DNA of 64,000 nucleotides from Hahella sp. (GTDB taxonomy: Bacteria; Pseudomonadota; Gammaproteobacteria; Pseudomonadales; Oleiphilaceae), in contig JANQMN010000088.1 of assembly GCA_028280065.1 (NCBI GenBank), forward strand, positions 1 to 64,000, given 5' to 3'. Under the pieces are notes generated by a model that worked only from the letters and a program-made list of their open reading frames with translations, ran no database searches and was not told the DNA's origin. Position numbers and translations under genes: made by a program. Below, in pieces: positions 45,156 to 53,544 of this stretch (the stretch's first letter is position 1; the number at the start of each line of letters is the position of its first letter).

Positions 45156-45172
45156 TGTGAAGGACCTGTGAA
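45156..45172 (+). promoter_or_regulatory. OmpR-type direct-repeat box, TGTGAA-N5-TGTGAA
   Basis: Two exact TGTGAA hexamers separated by GGACC give an 11-base period, the spacing used by OmpR/PhoP-family dimers. The box lies between the NTF2 gene (start 45074) and the desaturase (start 45255). Confidence 0.6.
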
Positions 45173-45189
45173 AAGGTTTTTGCCGGATC

Positions 45190-45206
45190 TTCACATTTTC
45201 TTCACA
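45190..45206 (-). promoter_or_regulatory. Second OmpR-type box, inverted copy
   Basis: TTCACA-N5-TTCACA (spacer TTTTC), which on the minus strand is TGTGAA-N5-TGTGAA, the same box as at 45156-45172 facing the other way. It lies 49 bases before the desaturase start. Confidence 0.6.
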
Positions 45207-45254
45207 TGGTTCTTTCTAGTCTTGGTGGCAATACATCCTAAAGAGTAAAAGCTG

Positions 45255-46295
45255 ATGAGTTGGTTGTGGAAATGGGCGGACAATGATGCACGTCTACCGC
45301 ATCTTAATGAGACTGATAATGCCGTCGACTGGACCCGGGTTTGGCCTTTCTTCGGTATCCATGTCGCTTGTTTCGCCGTAATATGGGTCGGTTGGAGCCC
45401 GGTCGCTGTCAGTGTCGCGATTGCTGCCTATCTGGTGCGAATGTTTGCCATAACCGGTTTTTTTCACCGTTATTTCTCCCATAAAGCTTTTAGGACTTCC
45501 AGAATCGTCCAGTTCATATTTGCCCTCATCGGCACCTCTGCCACACAACGGGGGCCACTATGGTGGGCAGCGCATCATCGCCATCACCACCGTCATTCCG
45601 ATACCCAAGAAGATCCGCATTCCCCACGCCATGGTTTTTGGCAAAGTCACTGCGGTTGGTTCTTGGGAAGCCGTTTCTTTAGAACGCCCGGGCATTTGAT
45701 AAAGGACTTCGAGAAGTTTCCTGAGTTGGTTTGGCTGGACCGCTACGATACATTCATTCCCTTTGTTTTCGGCTTCGGACTTTGGTGTCTGGGAGAGCTA
45801 CTTGCTTTCACCAATCCGGCGCTGGGCACCAATGGCTGGCAGATGCTGGTGTGGGGCTACTTTATTTCCACCGTGGTGCTGATTCACGCAACCTTGTCAA
45901 TAAATTCGTTCGCCCATCGATTTGGCAAGCGCCGCTATCAGACCGAAGATGACTCGCGCAACAACTGGCTTCTGGCGCTTGTCACCTTGGGCGAAGGCTG
46001 GCACAACAATCACCATCACTATTCCGGTTCGGCACGGCAGGGATTCTTCTGGTGGGAAGTGGATATCACTTTCTACTTGCTGAAAGGCATGGAAAAGCTC
46101 GGACTTGTCTGGGATTTGCGTGGCATTCCCGAAAAAAAGAAGTGGGCGCATTCGAACGCAACAGCACTAAAGACTGTGGCCTGCGGCGATAGGGTTGAAC
46201 AGAAAATTGCATTCGGTAGCGAGGAAGCTAAGTCTGCTGACAAGTCTGTGGATAGCTTACCTCATAAAACACAACAAGGAGAATTCAAGCCATGA
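45255..46295 (+). CDS. Acyl-CoA/acyl-lipid desaturase (delta-9 type)
   Basis: Membrane di-iron desaturase of 346 residues. The three histidine boxes are complete: HRYFSH at 71-76, HHRHH at 107-111 and HNNHH at 250-254, with four hydrophobic segments placed as in stearoyl-CoA desaturases. It inserts a cis double bond in fatty acyl chains, which the methyltransferases encoded downstream could then use. It overlaps the amine oxidase gene by four bases and is the first gene of a run reaching the histidine kinase. Its C-terminal 50 residues are charged and probably flexible. Confidence 0.92.
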   Translation: MSWLWKWADNDARLPHLNETDNAVDWTRVWPFFGIHVACFAVIWVGWSPVAVSVAIAAYLVRMFAITGFFHRYFSHKAFRTSRIVQFIFALIGTSATQRGPLWWAAHHRHHHRHSDTQEDPHSPRHGFWQSHCGWFLGSRFFRTPGHLIKDFEKFPELVWLDRYDTFIPFVFGFGLWCLGELLAFTNPALGTNGWQMLVWGYFISTVVLIHATLSINSFAHRFGKRRYQTEDDSRNNWLLALVTLGEGWHNNHHHYSGSARQGFFWWEVDITFYLLKGMEKLGLVWDLRGIPEKKKWAHSNATALKTVACGDRVEQKIAFGSEEAKSADKSVDSLPHKTQQGEFKP

Positions 46296-47551
46296 AAATC
46301 GCCATTGTCGGTGCAGGCGTGTCAGGTTTAACAGCAGCCTATTATCTGCACAAGCAACATGAGACTACCTTGTTTGAAGCCAATCCCTATGCCGGGGGAC
46401 ATACGGATACCCATACCATTCGTATCGGCCGGCAAGTACTGGCAGTAGATTCGGGCTTCATCGTGTTCAATGAACATAACTACCCCAATTTCACGCGCAT
46501 GCTGCGAGAGCTGCAGGTCGACTGGCAAGATAGCGATATGAGTTTCAGTGCCGTCAACGAAAAGACCGGCATGGAATATGGCGCAGACGGCCTGGAACGC
46601 TTGCTTGCCCAGCGTCGCAATATTGTGAATCCAAGTTTTTATCGAATGCTGTGGGATTTGTTTCGGTTTTATCGTGAAGCGCCGGCAGTTCTGAGTTCTG
46701 CGGAGTCCAACCAGAGTCTCGGAGAATATCTGGCCGCGCACAAATACGGTCAGGCATTTATCGAAAACCACATTGTTCCCATGGCCTGCGCGCTTTGGTC
46801 AGCTTCGGCTGAGACGATAGAAGCGCTTCCTATCGGCTATTTCGTGGCTTTTATGAATAATCACCGGATGCTGCAGGTGAATGGCCGTCCCCAATGGAAG
46901 GTCGTCAAGGGCGGGTCGAACCAGTATGTAAAGAGAATCCTGGCTCAACTGGGTGACCGTATCCGTGTGAATATGCCGGTGCGGTCCGTCACAAGAGAAG
47001 CAGGCAGGGCCGTGGTGGCGACCGATCAATTTGGCAAGGAAGAGTTTGATGCAGTCGTTTTTGCCTGTCACTCAGATCAGGCGTTGCGGCTTCTCAACGA
47101 TCCAAGTCCAGCCGAAAAGCAAGTTCTCGGCGCGATTCCTTATCAGGAAAATCACATCACCTTGCACTCCGATCCGGCGATGATGCCGCGCCATCGGCAG
47201 GCTTGGGCCAGTTGGAATGCCAGAATTCCCAAAAACAGTACGGCGCGCTGTAGTGTCAGCTACTGGATGAACAATTTGCAAAATCTGGATACCGATACGC
47301 CCTTGATTGTATCGCTGAATGGCCAGGGGCAAATCGATCCTGAAAAAATCTGGGCGGAGCGTGTCTATCAGCATCCGGTATATACCAAAGAAACCATTGC
47401 AGCTCAGCATGCCAGGGGCAGCATTAATGGGGTGAACAACAGTTATTTTTGCGGTGCATACTGGGGCTGGGGATTTCATGAGGATGGGGTGAAGAGTGCC
47501 TTGGATTGCGTCCAGTTGATCGAAAATGGAGTCCGGCATGCTGCAGCATAG
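46292..47551 (+). CDS. FAD-dependent amine oxidase-like oxidoreductase (COG2907)
   Basis: Flavoprotein of 419 residues. The dinucleotide motif [15 protein letters not shown] is at the N-terminus, with [12 protein letters not shown] just after it; the C-terminus [23 protein letters not shown] is the FAD-binding close of COG2907 proteins. In Rhodobacter sphaeroides related genes act with a cyclopropane-synthase homologue in methylated furan fatty acid synthesis (from memory). It overlaps its neighbours on both sides, four bases with the desaturase and 26 with the DUF1365 gene, so the products very likely work in one pathway. Confidence 0.9.
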   Translation: MKIAIVGAGVSGLTAAYYLHKQHETTLFEANPYAGGHTDTHTIRIGRQVLAVDSGFIVFNEHNYPNFTRMLRELQVDWQDSDMSFSAVNEKTGMEYGADGLERLLAQRRNIVNPSFYRMLWDLFRFYREAPAVLSSAESNQSLGEYLAAHKYGQAFIENHIVPMACALWSASAETIEALPIGYFVAFMNNHRMLQVNGRPQWKVVKGGSNQYVKRILAQLGDRIRVNMPVRSVTREAGRAVVATDQFGKEEFDAVVFACHSDQALRLLNDPSPAEKQVLGAIPYQENHITLHSDPAMMPRHRQAWASWNARIPKNSTARCSVSYWMNNLQNLDTDTPLIVSLNGQGQIDPEKIWAERVYQHPVYTKETIAAQHARGSINGVNNSYFCGAYWGWGFHEDGVKSALDCVQLIENGVRHAAA

Positions 47552-48365
47552 CGCCATGTGCGAGGGCTTTGTCGCACACGCGCGAAGGTCTCCAAAACGG
47601 CATACATTCAAGTACCGGGTCTGTATGGCCTGGCTGGATATCGATGAAGTTAGCCAACTCGACCGACTGCCCTTTTGGTCGTCGTCCCGGTTTAATCTGA
47701 TGCAGTTTCGGCGTGAGGATTACATCGATCCGGATATGACGGATATTAAACAAGCGATATTTAAGCGGTTGCGTGCGGCGGACATTGAGCCGCGATCCGG
47801 TCCGATTCGTTTGCTCACCAATGTTCGTAGTTGGGGGCTTTGCTTCAATCCCGTTTCTTTCTACTTCTGTTTCGATGCCGAAGAACGCCTGTATGCCATT
47901 GTTGCCGAAATAAACAATACCCCTTGGGACGAGCGTCATGCCTACGTGTTGCAGGTAGATTCGCAAACTTGCCGGGGCCAACTGCTGGAGTTCAGCTTTG
48001 ACAAGGTATTTCATGTATCGCCCTTTATGCCGATGCTACTGCGTTATGATTGGCGGTTTCGGCTTGCCGACGACCGGGTGGTCGTACAGATGCGTCTTTT
48101 GGAGCAGGGCGAAGCCGTTTTTGACGCCAATATGGCGTTGGTCAAGCAGCCCTTGACTGCAACAAATGCCCGCAAAGCCGCACTGGGCTACCCCTTTATG
48201 ACAGCCCGTGTCGTTACCGGTATTTACTGGCAGGCATTACGGCTTTGGCTAAAGCGAGTTCCTTTCCATTCACACCCCAATTCGACACCGGATTCTGAGC
48301 CGTCTTTTAAAACCGAATTGCCGGCTGCAGGTGTCCGCCAGATTTCCTTGAAGGAGAACAACTGA
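47526..48365 (+). CDS. DUF1365 protein of the lipid-modification operon
   Basis: A 279-residue DUF1365 member with the usual motifs: [40 protein letters not shown], and [11 protein letters not shown] followed by YDWRF. An alternative start at 47538 ([11 protein letters not shown]) is equally plausible. DUF1365 genes almost always lie between a COG2907 flavoprotein and a cyclopropane-synthase homologue, as here, and are thought to assist in fatty acid modification. No signal peptide or membrane segment is seen. Its stop overlaps the following start (TGATG). Confidence 0.88.
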   Translation: MESGMLQHSAMCEGFVAHARRSPKRHTFKYRVCMAWLDIDEVSQLDRLPFWSSSRFNLMQFRREDYIDPDMTDIKQAIFKRLRAADIEPRSGPIRLLTNVRSWGLCFNPVSFYFCFDAEERLYAIVAEINNTPWDERHAYVLQVDSQTCRGQLLEFSFDKVFHVSPFMPMLLRYDWRFRLADDRVVVQMRLLEQGEAVFDANMALVKQPLTATNARKAALGYPFMTARVVTGIYWQALRLWLKRVPFHSHPNSTPDSEPSFKTELPAAGVRQISLKENN

Positions 48366-49618
48366 TGAACTCAGAAGCGCTGATAAGCGAAAAACTTTAC
48401 AAAGAAGTCCCACGCAAGAATCTTTGGGCAAGACAGGTATTTTTTAAGTTGTGCGGTCAGCTCAAAGGCGGCGAACTTTGTCTTAAGGAGGGCCGGTCCG
48501 AATACCGGTTCGGCCAGCCGGCTGCGGACCGTCTTTATGTCAAGGTAGACGTCCAGGACGGCGAAGCCTACTGGCGGCTGCTAACCGGCGGGAGTAATGC
48601 TGCCGCCGAAGCCTACATGGATGGCATGTGGGTAACGGATAATCTCACCGGTTTGATACGTTTGTTATTGCGCAATCGCTCGCAGTTGGATCAATTAGAG
48701 ACTGGTGTTGCCAGAGTTGCCGGACTTTTTGCGAAGCTCTGGCATGCATTCAATCGCAATACCGAAAGCGGGTCGCGGAAAAATATCGCGGCGCATTACG
48801 ACATGGGTAATGAGTTTTTCCGGCTGTTCCTGGACGAACGGATGATGTATTCCTCGGCGGTGTTCACTGACGAGCAGCAAACTTTGGAACAGGCGTCCAC
48901 CGAGAAACTGGACCGTATTTGTCGCAAGCTCCAATTGCAGCCCGATGATCATTTGTTGGAAATCGGCACCGGCTGGGGCGGCATGGCCATCTATGCGGCG
49001 CAACGGTATGGCTGCCGGGTCACCACGACCACCATATCCGAAGAACAGTTTTTGGAAGCCAAGAAGCAGGTAGAAGCTGCCGGGTTGAGTGATCGAATAA
49101 CCCTGCTGAAAGAAGACTACAGAAAGCTCGCCGGGCAATTTGACAAACTGGTCTCCATCGAAATGGTGGAAGCGGTTGGCCACCAATATCTCGATGGTTA
49201 TTTTCAGCAAGTCAGCACGCTTTTGAAGCCGGACGGACTTGCTCTGATTCAGGCAATCACTATTGACGACCAGCGCTATGAGGCGGCCTTGAAAGAGGTG
49301 GATTTTATTAAACGCTATATTTTTCCGGGCAGTTTCATTCCTTGCGTCAGGGTTTTATCCGGCAGTTCCGCCGCAGCCGGCTTGCGCTTGTTCAACCTAG
49401 AAGATATCGGCCCCAGCTATGCGTTGACTCTGGAAGCCTGGCGCCAACGATTCCTGGCGCAACTGGAACAGGTAAGGGAGCAGGGCTTTGACGAGCGCTT
49501 TATTCGGATGTGGGAGTTTTATCTATGTTATTGCGAAGGCGGCTTCCGTGAACGGGCAATCAGTACCGTACAGTTGCTGTTCAGCAAACCCGAGTCCCGG
49601 CGTGCTCAGTGGTTGTAG
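48365..49618 (+). CDS. cfa: Cyclopropane-fatty-acyl-phospholipid synthase family methyltransferase
   Basis: SAM-dependent enzyme of 417 residues that adds a methylene or methyl group across the double bond of membrane acyl chains. A lipid-binding N-terminal domain (1-130) precedes AAHYDMGNEFFRLFLDERMMYSSAVF, the SAM motif LLEIGTGWGGMAIYAAQ, and YIFPGSFIPC, with a YYC-like active-site stretch YLCYCEGGFRERAI near the C-terminus. It lies directly after DUF1365. In some organisms this paralogue makes methyl-branched rather than cyclopropane chains, so the exact product is undetermined. Confidence 0.9.
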   Translation: MNSEALISEKLYKEVPRKNLWARQVFFKLCGQLKGGELCLKEGRSEYRFGQPAADRLYVKVDVQDGEAYWRLLTGGSNAAAEAYMDGMWVTDNLTGLIRLLLRNRSQLDQLETGVARVAGLFAKLWHAFNRNTESGSRKNIAAHYDMGNEFFRLFLDERMMYSSAVFTDEQQTLEQASTEKLDRICRKLQLQPDDHLLEIGTGWGGMAIYAAQRYGCRVTTTTISEEQFLEAKKQVEAAGLSDRITLLKEDYRKLAGQFDKLVSIEMVEAVGHQYLDGYFQQVSTLLKPDGLALIQAITIDDQRYEAALKEVDFIKRYIFPGSFIPCVRVLSGSSAAAGLRLFNLEDIGPSYALTLEAWRQRFLAQLEQVREQGFDERFIRMWEFYLCYCEGGFRERAISTVQLLFSKPESRRAQWL

Positions 49619-49686
49619 TTTGTTAGTTTCATTTTGTCCGGGTGGGCAGACCATCCTGGACATCAATAGAATTCTGGAGCTTAGAT

Positions 49687-50718
49687 ATGATGAAGGTTAT
49701 TGATTTTGCGGAACGGGGCTGGATGCCGGATTCGTTAATTCGGTTTGGCATTCGACGCCTGTGTGAAGAACGGCTGGATGATGAGCATAAGAGAATCGCA
49801 GGGATCGGTCCTACCGCCAAAGAAAGACGCTTAAAGGATCTGGCAGGCAGTCCGATTGCCATTGAAACCGATGCCGCCAATGAGCAGCACTATGAAGTGC
49901 CAACGGAATTTTACCGCTACGTGCTTGGCCGTCATATGAAATACAGCTGTAGCTGGTGGAACGACACCACCGCCGATCTTACGGCAGCGGAAGAAAACAT
50001 GCTGGACATATACTGCCGCCGGGCGGAACTGGGCAACGGCCAGGATATTCTCGAACTGGGTTGTGGCTGGGGTTCATTAACCATATGGATGGCCAAGCAT
50101 TTTCCTGCCTCGACCATCACTGCGGTGTCCAACTCTTCGAGTCAGCGGGTGTATATCGAAAGCCAGGCGCGGGAACTTGGCCTAACCAACCTGAAAGTCA
50201 TCACCTGCGATATCAATGCACTGGAGTTAAACGCTAAGTATGACCGGGTGGTTTCCATTGAAATGTTCGAACATGTGCGCAATTATCAAGCGCTTTTCGC
50301 CCGAATAAACCACTGGTTGCAGGATGGCGGTAAAATGTTCGTGCATATCTTCTGTCATCGGAATTTGGTCTATCCTTTTGAAACCGAGGGCGACAGCAAC
50401 TGGATGGGCCGGTATTTTTTCACCGGAGGACTGATGCCGTCCATCGATACCTTTAGCCATTTTCAGGAACACCTTCGGGTAGAACAGCAATGGCAGGTAG
50501 GGGGAGAACACTATCAAAAGACATCGGAGGCCTGGCTACAGAATATGGACGCCAACCGCGCCATTATTCATGACATTTTTGCCAAGGCTTATGGGGATCA
50601 GGAAGCCGCGCGTTGGATTCAACGTTGGCGAATGTTTTTCATGTCCTGTGCAGAGCTGTTCGGTTACGATGAAGGCAACGAGTGGATGGTTTGCCACTAC
50701 CGCTTTGTTAAAGCCTGA
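49687..50718 (+). CDS. Second CFA-like class I SAM methyltransferase (coclaurine N-methyltransferase-like)
   Basis: A 343-residue methyltransferase, shorter and distinct from the upstream CFA synthase. The ATG at 49687 follows GGAG by seven bases; earlier in-frame starts have no ribosome site. It contains HYEVPTEFYRYVLGRHMKYSCSWW, the SAM motif ILELGCGWGSLTIWMA, SIEMFEHVRNY and the WMGRYFFTGGLMPS segment seen in CFA-like proteins related to plant coclaurine N-methyltransferases. It lacks the long lipid-binding N-terminus. It is the second methyltransferase in the operon; whether it acts on lipid or on a small amine is not settled by sequence. Confidence 0.88.
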   Translation: MMKVIDFAERGWMPDSLIRFGIRRLCEERLDDEHKRIAGIGPTAKERRLKDLAGSPIAIETDAANEQHYEVPTEFYRYVLGRHMKYSCSWWNDTTADLTAAEENMLDIYCRRAELGNGQDILELGCGWGSLTIWMAKHFPASTITAVSNSSSQRVYIESQARELGLTNLKVITCDINALELNAKYDRVVSIEMFEHVRNYQALFARINHWLQDGGKMFVHIFCHRNLVYPFETEGDSNWMGRYFFTGGLMPSIDTFSHFQEHLRVEQQWQVGGEHYQKTSEAWLQNMDANRAIIHDIFAKAYGDQEAARWIQRWRMFFMSCAELFGYDEGNEWMVCHYRFVKA

Positions 50719-50741
50719 TAGTATGCTATGGCGGCAGGCGT

Positions 50742-52043
50742 GTGAGTAGCAGAACCGTGCAACGCCGGGGCATGCAGTCCCGGTTAATCAGGGTTTTTGC
50801 CGTGCAGGCGACCATTGTCAGCATTGCGACCGCCTGCGGCGTGTACGGGGCCTACATAATCGCCGAAAACTTCCTGCTGAAAGAGGCATTGAAGGGCGAG
50901 GCAAAACACTATTGGGCATTGTATGACCAAAACGGTGCCTATCCGCTGCCCAATACAAATAATATGAACGCCTATTTCGCACCGGCTAACGATCTGAGCG
51001 CCATCCCCCCGGCGCTACAAAAATTTCAGGGCGAATACGGTCGAGTTGCTTTTCAGGATAAAACCCCGATCTTGCATGTCAGCGAGCATCAGGGCCAACG
51101 CCTCTATTTACTTTTTAAGGAAGATCAGGTCTCCAAACTAGCGATTTTCTTTGGCGTTGCACCGCTTACCGGTGTACTGATTCTGATTTATCTCGCCTCC
51201 TGGTTTACCTTCCGACAATCGCAACAGGTAATCAATCCGGTGGTGCAGCTCGCCAAGGTTGTTGAACAAACCGACGTGCGTAACAGCGACGACCTGGCCT
51301 TGGAGCTGCAGCCATTTCATGCGATCGATGCTGACATCGATGCGTTGACCACTGCCCTGGAACATTTCACCCACCGCTTACAGTCTTTTTTAGAGCGCGA
51401 ACGCTCGTTTACCCGCGATGCATCGCACGAGCTACGCACGCCCTTGGCGGTATTGCGAGGAAGTCTGGATGTGCTCGATCAGCAGGAACAGTTTTCCGGA
51501 GCAAGCGAAAAGGTCATTGCCAGGATGCGGAACACGCTGAAAGATATGGAGGGGTTGATAGAGACATTGCTGTTACTGGCAAGGGAAGAAAGCGAGCCGC
51601 TGCCCGCTGAGCCCAACCTGCTGAATGCGCTGATACCCGACGTTATCCAACAATTAAAGCGTTCGCTGCGGGAACAGGCAATCGAAATAAATGTGCAGGA
51701 AAATAATCCGCTGCAAGTGTTTGCGCCGGTAAAGGTTTTGAACATTATTCTCAACAACATTTTACGCAACGCTTTGGTGCATGGCGGATCCAAGGTCGAT
51801 GTGCTGATTTCCGGCAATGCGGTAACGGTCAAGGATTATGGTCCGGGGATGGATAAGGAGCAGGTGGAGCGAATTTTTCAGCCGTTTTTCCGCGGTGAAA
51901 CCAGTGCCGAAGGACATGGCCTGGGGATGGCCATCATCAAACGCCTATGCGACCGCTTTGGCTGGCAAATTAGTATATACAGTGCGCCGGGGGCCGGAAC
52001 CGCGATTACCGTGTCCTTCAGCCTGCCGAAAACCACACCTTGA
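50742..52043 (+). CDS. Sensor histidine kinase (HisKA/HATPase_c)
   Basis: Inner-membrane kinase of 433 residues with a GTG start. One transmembrane helix at about 20-42, a periplasmic sensor of about 90 residues, and a second helix at 135-157 precede a short linker and the HisKA domain with phospho-acceptor H229 in DASHELRTP. The N box (NNILRNALVHG), G1 (DYGPGMDKE), F box (IFQPFFRG) and G2 (GHGLGMAI) are all present. It begins 24 bases after the lipid methyltransferase gene and so belongs to that operon. Its presumed partner regulator is the next gene, encoded on the opposite strand. Confidence 0.93.
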   Translation: MSSRTVQRRGMQSRLIRVFAVQATIVSIATACGVYGAYIIAENFLLKEALKGEAKHYWALYDQNGAYPLPNTNNMNAYFAPANDLSAIPPALQKFQGEYGRVAFQDKTPILHVSEHQGQRLYLLFKEDQVSKLAIFFGVAPLTGVLILIYLASWFTFRQSQQVINPVVQLAKVVEQTDVRNSDDLALELQPFHAIDADIDALTTALEHFTHRLQSFLERERSFTRDASHELRTPLAVLRGSLDVLDQQEQFSGASEKVIARMRNTLKDMEGLIETLLLLAREESEPLPAEPNLLNALIPDVIQQLKRSLREQAIEINVQENNPLQVFAPVKVLNIILNNILRNALVHGGSKVDVLISGNAVTVKDYGPGMDKEQVERIFQPFFRGETSAEGHGLGMAIIKRLCDRFGWQISIYSAPGAGTAITVSFSLPKTTP

Positions 52044-52069
52044 GTTCAAGGTGAACTGCTGGTATTGGC

Positions 52070-52765
52070 TTAAGGATTGCCGGCAACCAGTTTGATACCA
52101 ACGCCTTGCTGGGTGCGAATCATCTCTGCGTTGAACGGCTTATCGACGGTTTTGCGTAGTTGGTAAAGGTGACTGCGCAAGGTGTCGCTATCGGGCACCA
52201 TATCGCCCCAAAGTTCCCGTTCCAGGCTTTCCCTGGTTATGATTTGCGGGCTTTCCCGCATCAGGATTTTCAGTATTTTGAAGCCGGTCGGAGTGAGCTT
52301 AAGGAGTTTGCCTTCGCGCCTGACTTCCATGGTGCGGGTATTCATATGCAGATCGCCGACTGCGATGGTTTTTTCGTCGATTTCACCGCGCTGACGTCTG
52401 ATCAAAGCTTGAAGCCTGGCATCCAGTTCCGGCAGATCAAAGGGTTTGACCAGATAGTCGTCAGCCCCTTCCTGAAAGCCCTTCAACTTGTCTTCCAATT
52501 GATCCCGGGCGGTCAGCATCAGAATTGGCGTGGTGATACCGGCGTCGTTGCGCAGTCGCTGGCATATGTCGAAACCGTTGATGCCGGGCAGCATGACATC
52601 TAAAATGATGGCGTCGTACTGGTTGACCGTGCCCAAGTGAAGGGCAGTGAGTCCGTCGGCGGCATAGTCCAGGGTATAACCGGCATTTTCCAGAAACAGG
52701 GTTACTGTTTCTGCCAGCGGCTTGTGGTCTTCAACCAGGAGAATACTGGCATTGGTCTGCATCAT
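52070..52765 (-). CDS. OmpR/PhoB-family response regulator
   Basis: DNA-binding regulator of 231 residues. The receiver has the acidic pair E12-D13, the phospho-acceptor D56 in IILDVMLPG, and the conserved lysine in VKPFDLPEL; the winged helix follows, with RESLERELWGD...LRSHLYQLRKTVD. It is convergent with the histidine kinase gene, the two stops lying 27 bases apart, so kinase and regulator are controlled by different promoters. The repeats at 45156-45206 have the spacing expected for this regulator class, which is my reason for linking it to the lipid operon. Confidence 0.93.
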   Translation of the reverse strand: MMQTNASILLVEDHKPLAETVTLFLENAGYTLDYAADGLTALHLGTVNQYDAIILDVMLPGINGFDICQRLRNDAGITTPILMLTARDQLEDKLKGFQEGADDYLVKPFDLPELDARLQALIRRQRGEIDEKTIAVGDLHMNTRTMEVRREGKLLKLTPTGFKILKILMRESPQIITRESLERELWGDMVPDSDTLRSHLYQLRKTVDKPFNAEMIRTQQGVGIKLVAGNP

Positions 52766-52840
52766 ACGGTTCTTTGTCTCATCGCATTTGCGCTTTAAAT
52801 TCTACGGGGCATGGGCTTGATCGGACGAAAATAAAAAAAA

Positions 52841-52880
52841 TTCCTCTCCTCCCCCTCCTTCTCCTGACTACGCCCCCCCC
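52841..52880 (+). other. Homopyrimidine tract and C-run in the 52766-53001 gap
   Basis: An uninterrupted 24-base C/T run (52841-52864) is followed by eight consecutive C (52873-52880). It lies in the promoter side of the response-regulator gene and upstream of the lipoprotein gene. Apart from this the gap shows no clear element. Confidence 0.5.
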
Positions 52881-53001
52881 ATGTGCTATAAAGATGATGT
52901 AATCCTTGGCTACTTGCTAAACTATGAGTATCAGACCACGCGTCTTAATGTGACTGGTATAACAAAACTTATCATTGTTGATACGGCAGGAGAATAAAAA
53001 A

Positions 53002-53430
53002 ATGGTAAAACATCTAAAAGTATTGGCGCTTGCGGCAGTAGTAGGTATCGCTGGTTGTGCCGGCGGTGGCGGAGCTCGTGACTATAGTCAAATGCTCTAC
53101 CTGCGAGGTCAGTTTGCTTGGTGGGATGCACTGGAAGAGTATAAGGTCAAGTCTGTTGGCGATCAGGTGTACAAGTCGACCGTTGAGCTGACTGCGGATG
53201 GCCAGCCTTACGAGTTGAAATTTGGTGACGCAGGATGGTCTTCCGGTACCAATTGCGGCTATTTGAGCCAGGAAGAAGATCAGGTGCTGGAGTTCGGCAA
53301 GAAATCCAAGGCTAACTGTTCATCTGTATTCGAAAACTTCAAATTTACCCCGCCTGAAACCGGCAAGTACGATTTCTTCATTGACTTCGGCGGCGAAGTT
53401 CCCACGGTTTCCGTGGAAAAAGCCAGCTAA
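53002..53430 (+). CDS. Lipoprotein with a carbohydrate-binding-module-like fold
   Basis: Small lipoprotein of 142 residues. The ATG at 53002 (MVKHLKVLALAAV) follows AGGAG by nine bases, better than an in-frame ATG at 52975. The lipobox is IAGC, followed by AGGGG. The mature domain (MLYLRGQFAWWDALEEYKV, YELKFGDAGWSSGTNCGYL, a second cysteine in KANCSSVF and a final PETGKYDFFIDF) looks like the starch-binding modules at the N-terminus of pullulanases and SusE-like proteins. No enzyme is fused. Carbohydrate binding is an inference from fold resemblance. Confidence 0.75.
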   Translation: MVKHLKVLALAAVVGIAGCAGGGGARDYSQMLYLRGQFAWWDALEEYKVKSVGDQVYKSTVELTADGQPYELKFGDAGWSSGTNCGYLSQEEDQVLEFGKKSKANCSSVFENFKFTPPETGKYDFFIDFGGEVPTVSVEKAS

Positions 53431-53486
53431 TATATTTAGCGAGAAACGTGTAAAAGGCTAGAACTTACCTAGATTTATACGTAAAA

Positions 53487-53510
53487 AAAGGGCGGCGGTG
53501 ACCGCCCTTT
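53487..53510. terminator. Bidirectional terminator between convergent genes
   Basis: AAAGGGCGG pairs with CCGCCCTTT around CGGTGA. On the minus strand a run of seven T follows, making a strong stop for the GGDEF/EAL gene; on the plus strand three T's and a T-rich stretch serve the lipoprotein gene. Confidence 0.85.
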
Positions 53511-53544
53511 GTCGTTTGCCCTCAAGCTGTTATCCGTCCGGATT

